64,000 bases of DNA, from the NCBI RefSeq assembly GCF_001570625.1, contig NZ_BBQT01000004.1, positions 156,009 through 220,008 of the forward strand, given 5' to 3'. Source of the DNA: Syntrophomonas wolfei subsp. methylbutyratica. Its GTDB lineage: Bacteria > Bacillota > Syntrophomonadia > Syntrophomonadales > Syntrophomonadaceae. The stretch's first letter is position 1. Each line of letters begins with the position of its first letter. Positions 41,479 through 51,225 of the stretch are shown in pieces. The notes under the pieces were generated by a model. The model did not search any database. It was not told the origin of the DNA and saw only the letters and a program-made list of their open reading frames with translations. Made by a program: the position numbers and the translations under genes.

Positions 41479-43890
41479 ATGCCGGGAATGGCTATACGAA
41501 TGGAGGATATTGCCGAGAGAGGCTGCTTGCGCCTATTTGCTCAGGGAGAGCTTGATGGGAGCAGCCTGGTAGAGAAGATGCGGGGCTGGTCTGGAATTCT
41601 GGAAGTCCATTTCGAGGCCGAAACAAGCCGCATGGAATACAGCTATAACCCGTTTCTTACCGACAGCACCCGGATTATAGCATCGCTGCGGCTATTGGGA
41701 TATGAAGCAAGGGAAGAGGCCTTTGAGGGCAGAGCGGGTAGCCAGGCGAGTTTTGCGGGAGCTTTCCCGCCGGCTTTTCCGAACAGCAAGAGCAGCGTAA
41801 TCCGGCTGGAAGGCTTGGACTGTGCCGATTGTGCCGCCAAATTGGAGAGAACTATACTGGCCATGTCCGGGGTTAAAGATGCCCGGGTGAATTTTGCCGC
41901 TGCCAAAATGAAAATCAGCCACCAGATTCCCCTGTCCGAGATCCTGAAGGTAATAGAAAAAATGGGCTACCGGGGGCGCGAAGAGGGGGCTTCCGGTACA
42001 GAAGAGAAAATTTCTTTATGGAAGAGCAATAAATATTATTTATCCACCCTTCTATCCGGACTGCTGCTTCTTATCGCGTTCAGCCTGCAAATCCTGCAAA
42101 TGCCGGAAAGCTGGGTTCATGCCAGTTATTTACTGGCTATTGTCCTGGGGGGCTACCTGCCGGCCCGGGCAGGGTTGGCCTTACTTTTGACTAGCTGGGA
42201 AGCGGATATGAACCTGCTGATGATACTGGCGGCCAGTGGAGCTGTGGCCATAGGACAGTTGGCCGAAGCTGCCGTGGTGGTGTTTCTTTTTTCCCTGGGT
42301 AATGCCCTGCAGGGATACAGCATGGACAAGACCAGGAACTCGGTTAGAGCTTTGATGGATTTGGCTCCGGCAGAAGCTCTGGTGCGGCGCAACGATTTGG
42401 AGCAGGTCATGCCGGTAGAGAGTATCGTTGTGGGAGATATTTTTATAGTGCGTCCCGGGGAGAAAATAGCCATGGACGGAGTGATATTGAAGGGTTCATC
42501 CGCCCTGAACGAAGCTTCTATTACCGGGGAGTCTATTCCAGTGGATAAAGGACCGGGTGAGCGGGTATATGCAGGTACCATGAATAGCTGGGGAGCCCTG
42601 GAGGTGGAAGTGGAGCGCCTGGCCGAGGATAATACCATCAACCGGATTATTGCCATGATTGAGGAGGCCGAGGAGCAGAGGGCGCCCTCACAGCAGTTTG
42701 TGGATCGCTTTGCCCGCTATTATACCCCGGTGGTTATCCTGGCGGCCATCCTGGTGGCTTTGCTTCCACCGCTGCTTTTTGGACAGCCAGGCGAAAAGTG
42801 GTTTTATGAAGCTCTGGCCATGCTTCTGGTAGCCTGTCCCTGTGCTTTAATAATATCTACCCCGGTGGCCATAGTATCAGCCATAGGAGCGGCAGCCCGC
42901 AACGGGGTTCTTGTCAAAGGGGGAGTTCACCTGGAGGAAATGGGGAGAATCAAAGTACTGGCTTTTGACAAAACCGGAACTTTGACCCGGGGAAAACCGA
43001 GAATAACAGATATTATCAGTAGCAGCGAGCTTGGCGAAAACGAAGTTTTGCGCCGGGCGGCATCCCTGGAAGCACGCTCTGAGCATCCCCTGGCGGAAAC
43101 AGTGGTAGAACAGGCGCGCAAACTGGGGCTGGAACTGGCTGAAGTGAGCAATTTCCGGGCCATGAGTGGCCGGGGGGCCGCTGCTGAAATCGGGGGGAAG
43201 AGCTGCTATGTTGGCAACCAGCGTTTGTTTAGCGAAGTTGGTATAGCTATACAAGGGCAAGAGGAGTTGATAGCGGAATTAGAAGGGGCCGGGAAAACCC
43301 TGATTCTGCTGGGGGATGAAAAAGAGCTTTTGGGTATAATTGCCCTGGCGGACGAGCTGCGGGAAAACAGCCGGGAAGCCATAAGGCAGTTGAAGAAGAA
43401 AGGAATAAAGAAGAACATTATTTTGAGTGGAGATAATGAAAGAGCCGCCCGGGCCATGGCTCTCTCTGCTAATGTAGATGAGTACCAGGCCGGATTGCTG
43501 CCGGAGGACAAGGTGCAGGCTGTCAGGGCTTTGCTGGAGAAATATGAGAAAGTAGCCATGGTGGGAGATGGGGTCAATGATGCTCCGGCCTTGGCCATAT
43601 CTACGGTGGGCATTGCCATGGGGGTGGCCGGAAGCGATGCGGCCCTGGAAACAGCCGATATCGCTTTGATGGCTGATGACCTGTCCCGGCTGCCTTATAC
43701 GGTGGAATTGGGGCGCAGAACTTTGCGCATTATTCGCCAGAATATAGTTTTTTCGCTGCTTCTAAAAGCGGCAATACTGTCTCTGGTAATACCGGGATGG
43801 CTTACTCTGTGGCTGGCGGTAGCCGGAGATATGGGAACTTCCTTGCTGGTGACCTTGAATGGCATGCGCCTTACCCGGGTGAAGGCATAA
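41479..43890 (+). CDS. cadA: Cd/Zn/Pb-type P1B ATPase CadA
   Basis: The 803-residue pump exports soft divalent metals. It has a degenerate HMA domain without CxxC (about 1-80), then a normal HMA with GLDCADC (112-118), and the P-ATPase landmarks CPCAL (transmembrane metal site), DKTGTLTRG (phosphorylated Asp), TGES in the actuator domain and GDGVNDAPAL. The first domain may be an eroded HMA copy. With the ArsR/CadC-like gene directly upstream it makes a standard metal-responsive unit. The CPC motif fits Cd/Zn/Pb specificity. Confidence 0.93.
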   Translation: MPGMAIRMEDIAERGCLRLFAQGELDGSSLVEKMRGWSGILEVHFEAETSRMEYSYNPFLTDSTRIIASLRLLGYEAREEAFEGRAGSQASFAGAFPPAFPNSKSSVIRLEGLDCADCAAKLERTILAMSGVKDARVNFAAAKMKISHQIPLSEILKVIEKMGYRGREEGASGTEEKISLWKSNKYYLSTLLSGLLLLIAFSLQILQMPESWVHASYLLAIVLGGYLPARAGLALLLTSWEADMNLLMILAASGAVAIGQLAEAAVVVFLFSLGNALQGYSMDKTRNSVRALMDLAPAEALVRRNDLEQVMPVESIVVGDIFIVRPGEKIAMDGVILKGSSALNEASITGESIPVDKGPGERVYAGTMNSWGALEVEVERLAEDNTINRIIAMIEEAEEQRAPSQQFVDRFARYYTPVVILAAILVALLPPLLFGQPGEKWFYEALAMLLVACPCALIISTPVAIVSAIGAAARNGVLVKGGVHLEEMGRIKVLAFDKTGTLTRGKPRITDIISSSELGENEVLRRAASLEARSEHPLAETVVEQARKLGLELAEVSNFRAMSGRGAAAEIGGKSCYVGNQRLFSEVGIAIQGQEELIAELEGAGKTLILLGDEKELLGIIALADELRENSREAIRQLKKKGIKKNIILSGDNERAARAMALSANVDEYQAGLLPEDKVQAVRALLEKYEKVAMVGDGVNDAPALAISTVGIAMGVAGSDAALETADIALMADDLSRLPYTVELGRRTLRIIRQNIVFSLLLKAAILSLVIPGWLTLWLAVAGDMGTSLLVTLNGMRLTRVKA

Positions 43891-43980
43891 AGCTAGGTAG
43901 GGCAATTCCGGCCAATTTGTGCTAAATTAATAAGAAGGGAAAAGGAAATACTATGTACTTGAGTCAAATGGGAGGCCAGG

Positions 43981-46179
43981 ATGGAAACCATCTATGGATA
44001 TTTGGAAAGGATAAGCTATTGCAACGAAGAAAGCAACTTTGTGGTGGCCAAACTCAAAGAAAAAGGGAAACGCGAGTTGAGCTCCATAGTGGGCAATATG
44101 GTAGGGGTAAACCCTGGAGAATCTCTGCAACTAACGGGGCGGTGGCTGCATAACCCCAAATTCGGCCTGCAATTTCAGGTAGATTCTTACGAAACCATAG
44201 TACCGGCCACGGTGCGGGGAATGGAAAAATACCTGGGTTCCGGGCTTATCAAGGGAATAGGGCCGGTTATGGCCAAAAGGATAGTGCAGCGTTTTGGGGT
44301 GGAAGCCCTGGATATCATTGAGAAGCAACCGGACCGGCTGCAGGAGGTCAACGGAATCGGACCCAAACGGGTGGAGATGATTACCCAGGCCTGGGAAGAG
44401 CAGAGAGAAGTAAAAGAAATTATGATATTTCTGCAAGGGCATGGAGTAGCCGCTTCCTATGCCGCTAAAATATACCAGCGTTACGAGAAAGAGGCCATCC
44501 AGGTAGTAAAGGAAAACCCTTATCGCCTGGCTGCGGAGGTTCGAGGCATCGGCTTTTTGACCGCCGACCGCATAGCCCAGCAATTAGGAATTGACCCCAA
44601 TTCATTGCTGCGGGCCAGGGAAGGGATAGTATTTGTTTTAAACCAGTACATGAACGATGGGCATGTGTATTGCCCCCGGGCCTTGCTGCTGGAGAAGGCG
44701 GAAGAAGCCTTGCAAATCACTGCTGAAGTGGTGGAGCAGGCTCTGGAGGAATTGCTGCGTGAGCGCCGCCTGGCAGCTGAGACTATGATGGGTACGGGAG
44801 CAGATGGCGAAGCTGAAACCAGGGCTATTTACTTGATGCCCTTTTTTATTGCCGAGCTGCAGAGTACTCGTTTACTCCTCGCTTTACAGGAAGAAAAGAG
44901 CGTAGTTCGTCCCATTGATGTGGAAAAGGCTGTGGATTGGGTGGGCCAAAAACTTAAGATTAAGCTGGCAGCCAGGCAAAAAGAAGCCGTAGCTACTGCG
45001 GTAAGTGAAAAGATAATGATTATTACCGGGGGACCGGGGACCGGCAAAACCACGATAGTTAATGCCATCACCCGTATATTTGCGGCCTTAAAGCTTAAGA
45101 TTACCATGGCGGCTCCCACCGGACGGGCGGCCCGTCGCCTGCGGGAAAGCACCGGTTTGGAAGCTATGACCATTCACCGCTTGCTGGAATTCAGCCCCCG
45201 TGAGGGGGGCTTTGCCCGGAACCGGGAGAACCCCTTGAATACGGATGTGGTAATTGTCGATGAAAGCTCCATGATTGACAGCCTGCTTATGTACAACCTC
45301 TTGAAAGCTATTCCTCCGCAGGCCATTTTGATATTAGTAGGGGATGTTAACCAGCTTCCTTCAGTAGGTCCGGGCAATGTTCTGCAGGATCTGATCGAAT
45401 CGGGAAGATTCCCGGTAATCGAATTAACCGATATTTTCCGCCAGGCGAAGGGAAGTCGGATAGTCTATAATGCCCACCGTATCAACCAGGGCAAATTCCC
45501 TTTCCTGCCGGAGGCCGGGGAGGAAAGTGATTTTTATTTTATGGAGGAAAAAGATGCGGAAAAAGCTCTGCAGAAAATCCTGGGTCTCTGCCGCAGCCGT
45601 ATTCCCCGTTATTTCAATTTTCACCCCATCAGGGATATTCAGGTTTTGACTCCCATGAACCGGGGACTTATTGGGGTCAGTAATTTAAATGTGGAGTTGC
45701 AGCAGGTGCTCAACCCCAGGCAGCCAGGAATAAGCCGGGGTGGAAGGAATTTTAAAATCGGTGACAAGGTTATGCAGCTGGTCAATAATTACGATAAAGG
45801 CGTATACAACGGCGATATTGGCTGGGTAAAACGATTTGATGTGGAAGAACAGGAATTGGAAGTAGAATTTGAAGACTATCCGGTCTCTTATGATTTTTCG
45901 CAGCTTGATGAGCTGCAACTGGCCTATGCCTGTTCCATTCACAAGGCGCAGGGCAGTGAATACCCGGCGGTGATTATTCCGCTTTTGGAACAGCACTATA
46001 TACTCCTGCAGCGTAACCTGCTCTATACCGGAGTTACCCGGGCCCGCAAACTGGTAATAATCATAGGAAGCAAAAAAGCTTTACACATCGCCATAAACAA
46101 CGACAAACCCCGCAGCCGGGATACCGGCCTGAAAGAGCGTTTGATGAAGATGGGGGTTGTGGAGATAGCACAGCAATAG
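43981..46179 (+). CDS. recD2: ATP-dependent RecD2 (RecD/TraA) DNA helicase
   Basis: The 732-residue 5'-3' helicase has an N-terminal OB-like region (GYLERISYCNEESNFVVA), helix-hairpin-helix parts (about 80-200: GIGPVMAKRI, GIGPKRVEMI, GIGFLTADRIA), Walker A GGPGTGKTT near 350, Walker B VIVDESSM and the C-terminal UvrD-like motif SIHKAQGSEYP. Lengths and order fit RecD2 rather than RecD of RecBCD. Such enzymes act in repair of damaged forks. ATG 43981 follows GGGAGGCCAGG. Confidence 0.93.
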   Translation: METIYGYLERISYCNEESNFVVAKLKEKGKRELSSIVGNMVGVNPGESLQLTGRWLHNPKFGLQFQVDSYETIVPATVRGMEKYLGSGLIKGIGPVMAKRIVQRFGVEALDIIEKQPDRLQEVNGIGPKRVEMITQAWEEQREVKEIMIFLQGHGVAASYAAKIYQRYEKEAIQVVKENPYRLAAEVRGIGFLTADRIAQQLGIDPNSLLRAREGIVFVLNQYMNDGHVYCPRALLLEKAEEALQITAEVVEQALEELLRERRLAAETMMGTGADGEAETRAIYLMPFFIAELQSTRLLLALQEEKSVVRPIDVEKAVDWVGQKLKIKLAARQKEAVATAVSEKIMIITGGPGTGKTTIVNAITRIFAALKLKITMAAPTGRAARRLRESTGLEAMTIHRLLEFSPREGGFARNRENPLNTDVVIVDESSMIDSLLMYNLLKAIPPQAILILVGDVNQLPSVGPGNVLQDLIESGRFPVIELTDIFRQAKGSRIVYNAHRINQGKFPFLPEAGEESDFYFMEEKDAEKALQKILGLCRSRIPRYFNFHPIRDIQVLTPMNRGLIGVSNLNVELQQVLNPRQPGISRGGRNFKIGDKVMQLVNNYDKGVYNGDIGWVKRFDVEEQELEVEFEDYPVSYDFSQLDELQLAYACSIHKAQGSEYPAVIIPLLEQHYILLQRNLLYTGVTRARKLVIIIGSKKALHIAINNDKPRSRDTGLKERLMKMGVVEIAQQ

Positions 46180-46185
46180 AAGGCT

Positions 46186-46290
46186 GATTCCACTGCAAGA
46201 AGCAAAATCTTATTTATCTGTTAAAAAATGGGGCAAGTGGTTATTGGTTGTTGGTCGGCGGTTGTAAAAAGAGGTTTTGGCAGTGGAATC
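46186..46290. mobile_element. Minimal MITE-like element copy I (105 bp)
   Basis: GATTCCACTGC and GCAGTGGAATC are exact 11-bp inverted ends matching the family. The interior is unrelated to the other copies. No target duplication is visible. It starts 7 bp after the recD2 stop codon. Confidence 0.65.
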
Positions 46291-46376
46291 AATCTAAGTT
46301 TTCCAAAAGCAGGAATTAAGCCTAAATATGGCGAATTCTTTTAAGGAGCCAGAAGGCTTGCGAAAGGGGGATGATT

Positions 46377-47165
46377 ATGCCGGATTATGCTTTGTTAGAC
46401 CAGCCAGTGTTGCTGGATTTTTTATTTTTTCCTCGCAGGGAACTCCGTCCCGCTCCGCCGGGGAGTTTTGATTTCCAGGTGCCGGTAGAAACTGAAAAAG
46501 AAGTTTTTGTTCACTGCCGTTTTTATCCAGGAAATAAAGAATGGCCCTGGATGCTCTATTTCCATGGCAACGGTGAAGTGGTAAGCGACTACGATGAAAT
46601 TTCCCGGCTTTACAACGCGCAAAGAATAAACCTGGTGGTGGCTGATTACCGGGGTTATGGGGGCAGCAACGGCAGTCCCACTTTTGTTCATTTAGTTGAG
46701 GATGCCCACCGGATTTTTCGCGCGGTGAGAGAGGAACTTTCCCGGCGGGAGTTTAATCCCGAGCTCTGGCTCATGGGCCGGTCGCTGGGGAGCATTTCCG
46801 CCCTGGAACTGGCCTTTCATTATCAACAGGAAGTTCGGGGACTGGTTATTGAAAGCGGCTTTGCCTCTTTAACCAGATTGATTAAAGGTCTGGAATTGCC
46901 CGCTGACTACCGGGTAATGGAACCGATAGAGCAGGAATGCCTGCAGATGCTGGGAGAGATTAGGCTTCCGGCTCTGGTGATTCACGGGGAGGAAGATAAC
47001 CTGGTCTACCTGCGGGAAGGGAAGCTGGTATTTGAGCAACTGGGCAGCCAGGAGAAGGAGATGCTGGTAATCCCCGGAGCCGGGCACAATGATGTGATTA
47101 TTATGGACCTGCTCCGTTATTTTGGAGCCATTGCAGAATTGGTTCATGGAAGGGGAAATAAGTAG
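46377..47165 (+). CDS. Alpha/beta hydrolase
   Basis: The 262-residue serine hydrolase has the oxyanion segment YFHGNGEV, the nucleophile elbow GRSLGS (GxSxG), the acid in HGEEDNLV and the catalytic His in GAGHNDV. Length and motifs fit the family of bacterial esterases or acyl hydrolases related to BEM46/abhydrolase 13. Substrate is unknown. ATG 46377 follows GAAAGGGGG; ATG 46371 touches that site. Confidence 0.85.
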   Translation: MPDYALLDQPVLLDFLFFPRRELRPAPPGSFDFQVPVETEKEVFVHCRFYPGNKEWPWMLYFHGNGEVVSDYDEISRLYNAQRINLVVADYRGYGGSNGSPTFVHLVEDAHRIFRAVREELSRREFNPELWLMGRSLGSISALELAFHYQQEVRGLVIESGFASLTRLIKGLELPADYRVMEPIEQECLQMLGEIRLPALVIHGEEDNLVYLREGKLVFEQLGSQEKEMLVIPGAGHNDVIIMDLLRYFGAIAELVHGRGNK

Positions 47166-47244
47166 GTGATCGCAGCTGGCCGGTTGCCATTCGCCGGGAG
47201 AAAGATTAAAAAAACTGGCGGATGGGAAGGAAGAATGAGTAAAT

Positions 47245-48147
47245 CTAGAACCAGAAACTGCTGATAAGCCGGATGGCGGCATAGGAAAAATACAGCCCGA
47301 AAAGAAACTTCAGGGTAGCAGGCTTGAAATTTTTTATACTGGCTGCTCCCAGTTGGGCTCCTATTATGGCTCCTGCCGCCAGGGCCAGGGAGGCCTCCAG
47401 CAAAACATAGCTTTGCAGCAGCTTGATACTGCCCCCCACAATGGTTATGGGAATTACTGAAACCAGGGAAGTACCCACGGCCAGGTAAATCGGGTAGCCG
47501 AAAAAGTAAGTCATTCCCGGAACCAGCAGGTATCCTCCCCCCAGGCCTAGAATGCCGGTTAGAAAACCTACCATCATACCAAGAACAGATAATCCTAATG
47601 GTTTTTCTCTAATGTTTTGACTTTCCACTGCTTCATTTTGCCGGGAAAAAAGGCTTTCCCAGATCATAAAAAAACCGGGGAACACAAAGAAAAGGCCCAG
47701 AACCAGATTGAGCAGTTTCATCTGCGTAGCCAGCATTTGGAAAAAGAAGGAGCCCAGTAAAATACCCCCAACTCCTCCCAGAGAAATATAGGCTATGCTC
47801 GGGCGGTGAGCGTTGCCGCGAAAGAAGTGGGCATAACCGCCGGAAATAGCCGTAAAGATAACTGCGAAAAGGGTGGTGCCAACGGCCATAGTGGTGGAAT
47901 AGTTGAAGCCAAACTTAAGCAGGGGCAGCATGATGATTCCACCCCCGATGCCCAGCAAGCCCCCGAAGCAACCAGCCATAATGCCGATAGCTGCAAGCAG
48001 TAGAAGCTCCAGGGCATCCGGACGGGGGAGAGCCGCGTTTGCTGCCAAGGGTGGCCGATTCCACAGTACCCAGGCCAAGGCCAGGATAATGACGAGCAAC
48101 AAGACGACAACAAAAGCATATTTCTCCAGGAAAATCTTGCGCTTCAT
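47245..48147 (-). CDS. TauE/SafE-family sulfite or sulfonate exporter
   Basis: The 300-residue membrane protein has eight or nine hydrophobic segments in two TauE halves, with GCFGGLLGIGGGIIMLPLL near residue 59 and the matching GFLTGILGLGGGYLLVPG in the second half. This superfamily exports sulfite, sulfoacetate or related anions. The substrate is not known. An ATG with TGAAAGGAAAC upstream starts the gene. The nearby thiolase and LysE genes give no obvious pathway. Confidence 0.88.
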   Translation of the reverse strand: MKRKIFLEKYAFVVVLLLVIILALAWVLWNRPPLAANAALPRPDALELLLLAAIGIMAGCFGGLLGIGGGIIMLPLLKFGFNYSTTMAVGTTLFAVIFTAISGGYAHFFRGNAHRPSIAYISLGGVGGILLGSFFFQMLATQMKLLNLVLGLFFVFPGFFMIWESLFSRQNEAVESQNIREKPLGLSVLGMMVGFLTGILGLGGGYLLVPGMTYFFGYPIYLAVGTSLVSVIPITIVGGSIKLLQSYVLLEASLALAAGAIIGAQLGAASIKNFKPATLKFLFGLYFSYAAIRLISSFWF

Positions 48148-48383
48148 TAATTGTTTCCTTTCATCAAGACATATTTTTGTCAGATGCTTGAGCTGAGCTC
48201 ATAATCCAACAGATTAGATTAATGCGCTATGGAGATATAAAAGCTTGGGTTAAAGACTGGTAATCATAGCCGACTATAAATACTAGTATGGAATCCGAAG
48301 ACAGAAGTTTCAAGGATAAAATTCCCACGGGCTTGTCCTTATAGTTTATTATTTTATATATTCAGGCTAAATAAACCTGCTAT

Positions 48384-48518
48384 AACGAGGTGAATTACGT
48401 CCCCTGCTTCTTTAAGCGGTGTCCTATTAACAAAACAGGCAACAGGTTCCAATCACCCGCCCTCGTTGCAAGTGCTGTGATGAAACTGCTCCGCAGTTTC
48501 ATCCGATGCTTAAAAGAA
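48384..48518 (+). repeat. Structured 135-bp repeat, copy 2 (possible leader RNA)
   Basis: This copy corresponds to 388-522. The helices are AACGAGG (48384-48390) with CCTCGTT (48461-48467), TTTAAGC (48411-48417) with GCTTAAA (48508-48514), and GAAACTGC (48482-48489) with GCAGTTTC (48493-48500). Loops differ between copies while helices are kept. It ends about 65 bp before the LysE-type gene. The other >300-bp parts of this gap (48148-48383) show no gene. Confidence 0.6.
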
Positions 48519-48583
48519 TAAAGCTTTGCCGGGGATAAAGCCAGGCTGACAGCAGGAGAAGAATATCATACAGGAGGGATTGG

Positions 48584-49333
48584 ACCACGACTTTATTATT
48601 TATTTTCACAACTGCTTTTATTACCGGGCTTTCAGGAGCTATTGTACCGGGACCCTTGCTGAGCTTTACGGTGGCGGAAACGCTTAAACGGGGATTCCGG
48701 GCGGCACCCTTAACCATTCTGGGACATGCTACTCTTGAACTGGCCTTGATTCTGGCCATCCTGGGCGGCTTGTCCGTATATTTGAAACAGCAGGCGGTAT
48801 TTCACACTATAGCTCTGCTGGGGGGATTCTTTCTCATTTTGATGGGTTTGAGCCTGGTCAGGGATGGACTGCAGGGAGCATTTTCCTCGTTTAAATTGAA
48901 AGCTGAGGAGGAGGAGAAGGAAGCAGGTGAGGCTCTTGCCCATTTTGATGCAAGCTCAAAATTCGATGCACGCTCAGAAATAGTATCGCCCTCAGTTATG
49001 GAGCCATCGAGAAAATATACTCGGGGAAGAAGTTTACATCCGGTGGCCGGGGGCATTTTGATTAGTTTGGCCAACCCCTACTGGTCCTTGTGGTGGCTTA
49101 CCATTGGATTAGGCTATCTCAGCCTGGCTCTAAAAAGTGGAAGTGCCGGGATTGTTACCTTTTTTTCCGGTCATATCCTGGCCGATTTGGGCTGGTATTC
49201 CCTGGTGGCAGCAGCGATTTGCGGGGGACGCAGGGTTTTGAACGATTCTGTTTTTCGCATCTTAATCTTAGGCTGCGGTGTTTTTCTTTTAGCCCTTGGG
49301 GCATATTTTATCTACCTGGGAATCAGAGGTTAA
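48584..49333 (+). CDS. LysE-family translocator with an irregular start
   Basis: The LysE-like exporter reads TTLLFIFTTAFITGLSGAIV, then PGPLLSFTVAETLK, and contains five or six hydrophobic segments and a charged middle loop; the C-terminal half includes GGILISLANPYWSLWW. The conserved N-terminal PGP motif lies upstream of the first in-frame ATG/GTG/TTG, which is TTG 48656. A good ribosome binding site CAGGAGGGA (48571-48579) points to a start at about 48584, but the TTG there is one base out of frame. Either an unusual start codon is used, a 1-bp insertion has occurred, or there is a sequencing error. Confidence 0.65.
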   Translation, partial: TTTLLFIFTTAFITGLSGAIVPGPLLSFTVAETLKRGFRAAPLTILGHATLELALILAILGGLSVYLKQQAVFHTIALLGGFFLILMGLSLVRDGLQGAFSSFKLKAEEEEKEAGEALAHFDASSKFDARSEIVSPSVMEPSRKYTRGRSLHPVAGGILISLANPYWSLWWLTIGLGYLSLALKSGSAGIVTFFSGHILADLGWYSLVAAAICGGRRVLNDSVFRILILGCGVFLLALGAYFIYLGIRG

Positions 49334-49378
49334 GCAAGTAAGATAGAAATGTTTGAATATTAAGGGTTGACTCTACTG

Positions 49379-49507
49379 CAAAAACCCCTTTTTGCTGCAT
49401 AGGGTTGCATAAATATGCAAAGCGAGTGTTGGTGTTGCCTATGCGGAGACTGCGAGCGGAATATTTATGCAAGCTGATGCATAATTATTACTTTTTGCAG
49501 CGGAATC
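49379..49507. mobile_element. MITE-like element copy G (129 bp, internally deleted)
   Basis: The ends are GACTCTACTGCAAAAACCCC and GCAGCGGAATC. AGGGTT flanks both sides (49373-49378 and 49508-49513), a 6-bp target duplication. The central part present in the 271-bp copies is missing, leaving TTGCATAAATATGCAAAGCG and the other sub-terminal block. Confidence 0.88.
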
Positions 49508-49599
49508 AGGGTTCTATTGTTCACATTTTGATATTCCTTGAATTAAATTTATAGGGGAAATACCATCATCATGTTTCGCTTTTGAAAGGAGAAATATAT

Positions 49600-50775
49600 A
49601 TGGCACCTGGCCAAAGAGCTGCTATCTCTGGTATAGGTGAGTTAAGACCGATAAAAAACTCCGGGGGAAGAAAAAGCCTGGAATTGCTGGCGGAAGCAGC
49701 AGCCCTGGCGATAAAGGATGCTGGGCTGGGCAAGAAGGATATTGACGGACTGCTGCTTACTCCTCCCAGTGAGGACACTTCCTTCATGTGGCCGGCGCAG
49801 GTGGCGGAATACGTACAGTTTTCACCTGTTTTCCTAAATACGGTTGAATTAGGAGGAGCCAGTGCTGTTGGAACGGTGGCTCGGGCATCAATGTTGGTAG
49901 CAGCGGGGATTTGCCGGCACTGCCTTTGCCTGAGCGGAGGGGTGTGGGACAGCCAGGTCTTTAATACTCGGGAAGGAAAGATAGCGGTTATGTCGCAGGC
50001 GGAAATAGATTATGAACTGCCTTTGGGACCGATGGGCTTCAACTCCGGTTATGCTCTGGTAGCCCGGCGACATATGTTTGAATATGGAACCAAAGCGGAG
50101 CAGTTGGCTAAAATTGCCGTAGACCAGAGAACGAATGCCCTGGCTAATCCATATGCCCTCTTTAATGAGAAAGCAATTACGATAGAAGAGATATTATCTT
50201 CTCCCATGATTGTTGACCCCATTCATCTTCTGGAGATTGTACGCCCATGCAGTGGTGCGGCGGCAATAACCGTCAGCCGCTTGGAGGAAGCTTACGATAT
50301 GCCCCATTCTCCGATATCTATCCTGGGCTGGGGCGAAGCCTGCACCCATAATTCCATCCTTTATGCCCCCTCCTTGACTAGCAGCCCGGTAAAGATGGCG
50401 GCTGAACGGGCCTTTCAAATGGCAGGACTGATTCCGGGGGATATCGAGTTACTTTCCCTTTATGACTGTTACCCCATAACAGTGTTGATAACCCTGGAAG
50501 ATGCCGGGTTTTGTCCCAAAGGGAGCGGCGGGGATTTTGTGGAGTCAACTGATTTGACCTACCGGGGCAGTCTACCCTGCAACACCCATGGCGGTCAGCT
50601 CTCTTGTGGCCAGGCTTCCTATGCCGGGGGCATGTCACATCTCACCGAAGCTGTGCGGCAACTGCGCGGCGAGGCGGGAAAACGGCAGGTGAAGAAAAAT
50701 CACCTGGCCTTTGTCAACGGCAATGGGGGAGTTTTTAGTACGGAATGCAGTTTGATTTTGGGAAGGGAAGGGTAA
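49600..50775 (+). CDS. Thiolase-family protein (SCP-x-like acyl-CoA acetyltransferase)
   Basis: The 391-residue thiolase-like protein shows GIGELRPIKNSGG at the start, GGASAVGTVARASMLV (about residue 85) and the C-terminal LPCNTHGGQLSCGQASYAGG with the His and Cys of the thiolase active site. The group is the DUF35-linked thiolase type, which often acts on side-chain or branched substrates and can need its OB-fold partner. ATG 49600 follows GAAAGGAG. The DUF35 protein gene starts 4 bp after it. Confidence 0.85.
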   Translation: MAPGQRAAISGIGELRPIKNSGGRKSLELLAEAAALAIKDAGLGKKDIDGLLLTPPSEDTSFMWPAQVAEYVQFSPVFLNTVELGGASAVGTVARASMLVAAGICRHCLCLSGGVWDSQVFNTREGKIAVMSQAEIDYELPLGPMGFNSGYALVARRHMFEYGTKAEQLAKIAVDQRTNALANPYALFNEKAITIEEILSSPMIVDPIHLLEIVRPCSGAAAITVSRLEEAYDMPHSPISILGWGEACTHNSILYAPSLTSSPVKMAAERAFQMAGLIPGDIELLSLYDCYPITVLITLEDAGFCPKGSGGDFVESTDLTYRGSLPCNTHGGQLSCGQASYAGGMSHLTEAVRQLRGEAGKRQVKKNHLAFVNGNGGVFSTECSLILGREG

Positions 50776-50779
50776 GCTT

Positions 50780-51157
50780 ATGGAATACCGGGAATTTTAT
50801 CAGAAGAAACTGGATGAGGGTGAACTCTATTTGCAGTTTTGCCCTGATTGTCAGGATTATATTTTTTACCCACGCAGCCTTTGTCCTAAATGCCTGAAAT
50901 CAGACTGGGAGTGGAGAAAGCTTAGCGGAAAGGCAGTACTATATTCATATACCGTAGTTCACTACAGTGCCCTGCCGGAATTTAAGGAAGATACTCCTTA
51001 CGTTCTGGCTTTGGTAGAGCTGGCGGAAGGCCCTCGTATGCTGGCCCATCTGCCGGGATTGCCCTTTGATGAATTACAGGTGGGCCTGGCACTGCAGCTT
51101 AGCAGCATTAACAGAGAGGGAAGAAGAATTCCAGCCTTCCAAGTGGTGCCAAATTGA
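50780..51157 (+). CDS. DUF35 zinc-ribbon/OB-fold protein
   Basis: The 125-residue protein has CPDCQDYIFYPRSLCPKC (residues 19-36), a zinc ribbon, then an OB-fold part (GKAVLYSYTVVHYS, ALVELAEGPRMLAHL). DUF35 proteins usually form complexes with thiolase-like enzymes such as the one encoded just upstream, and are thought to channel acyl-CoA substrates. The start lies 4 bp after the thiolase stop, so the two are co-translated. Confidence 0.9.
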   Translation: MEYREFYQKKLDEGELYLQFCPDCQDYIFYPRSLCPKCLKSDWEWRKLSGKAVLYSYTVVHYSALPEFKEDTPYVLALVELAEGPRMLAHLPGLPFDELQVGLALQLSSINREGRRIPAFQVVPN

Positions 51158-51225
51158 GGAGGCTATTGGTATAAGCAGGATATAAATCGATATTACTAAG
51201 TTCAGAACTATTTCCGGAGGTATTA

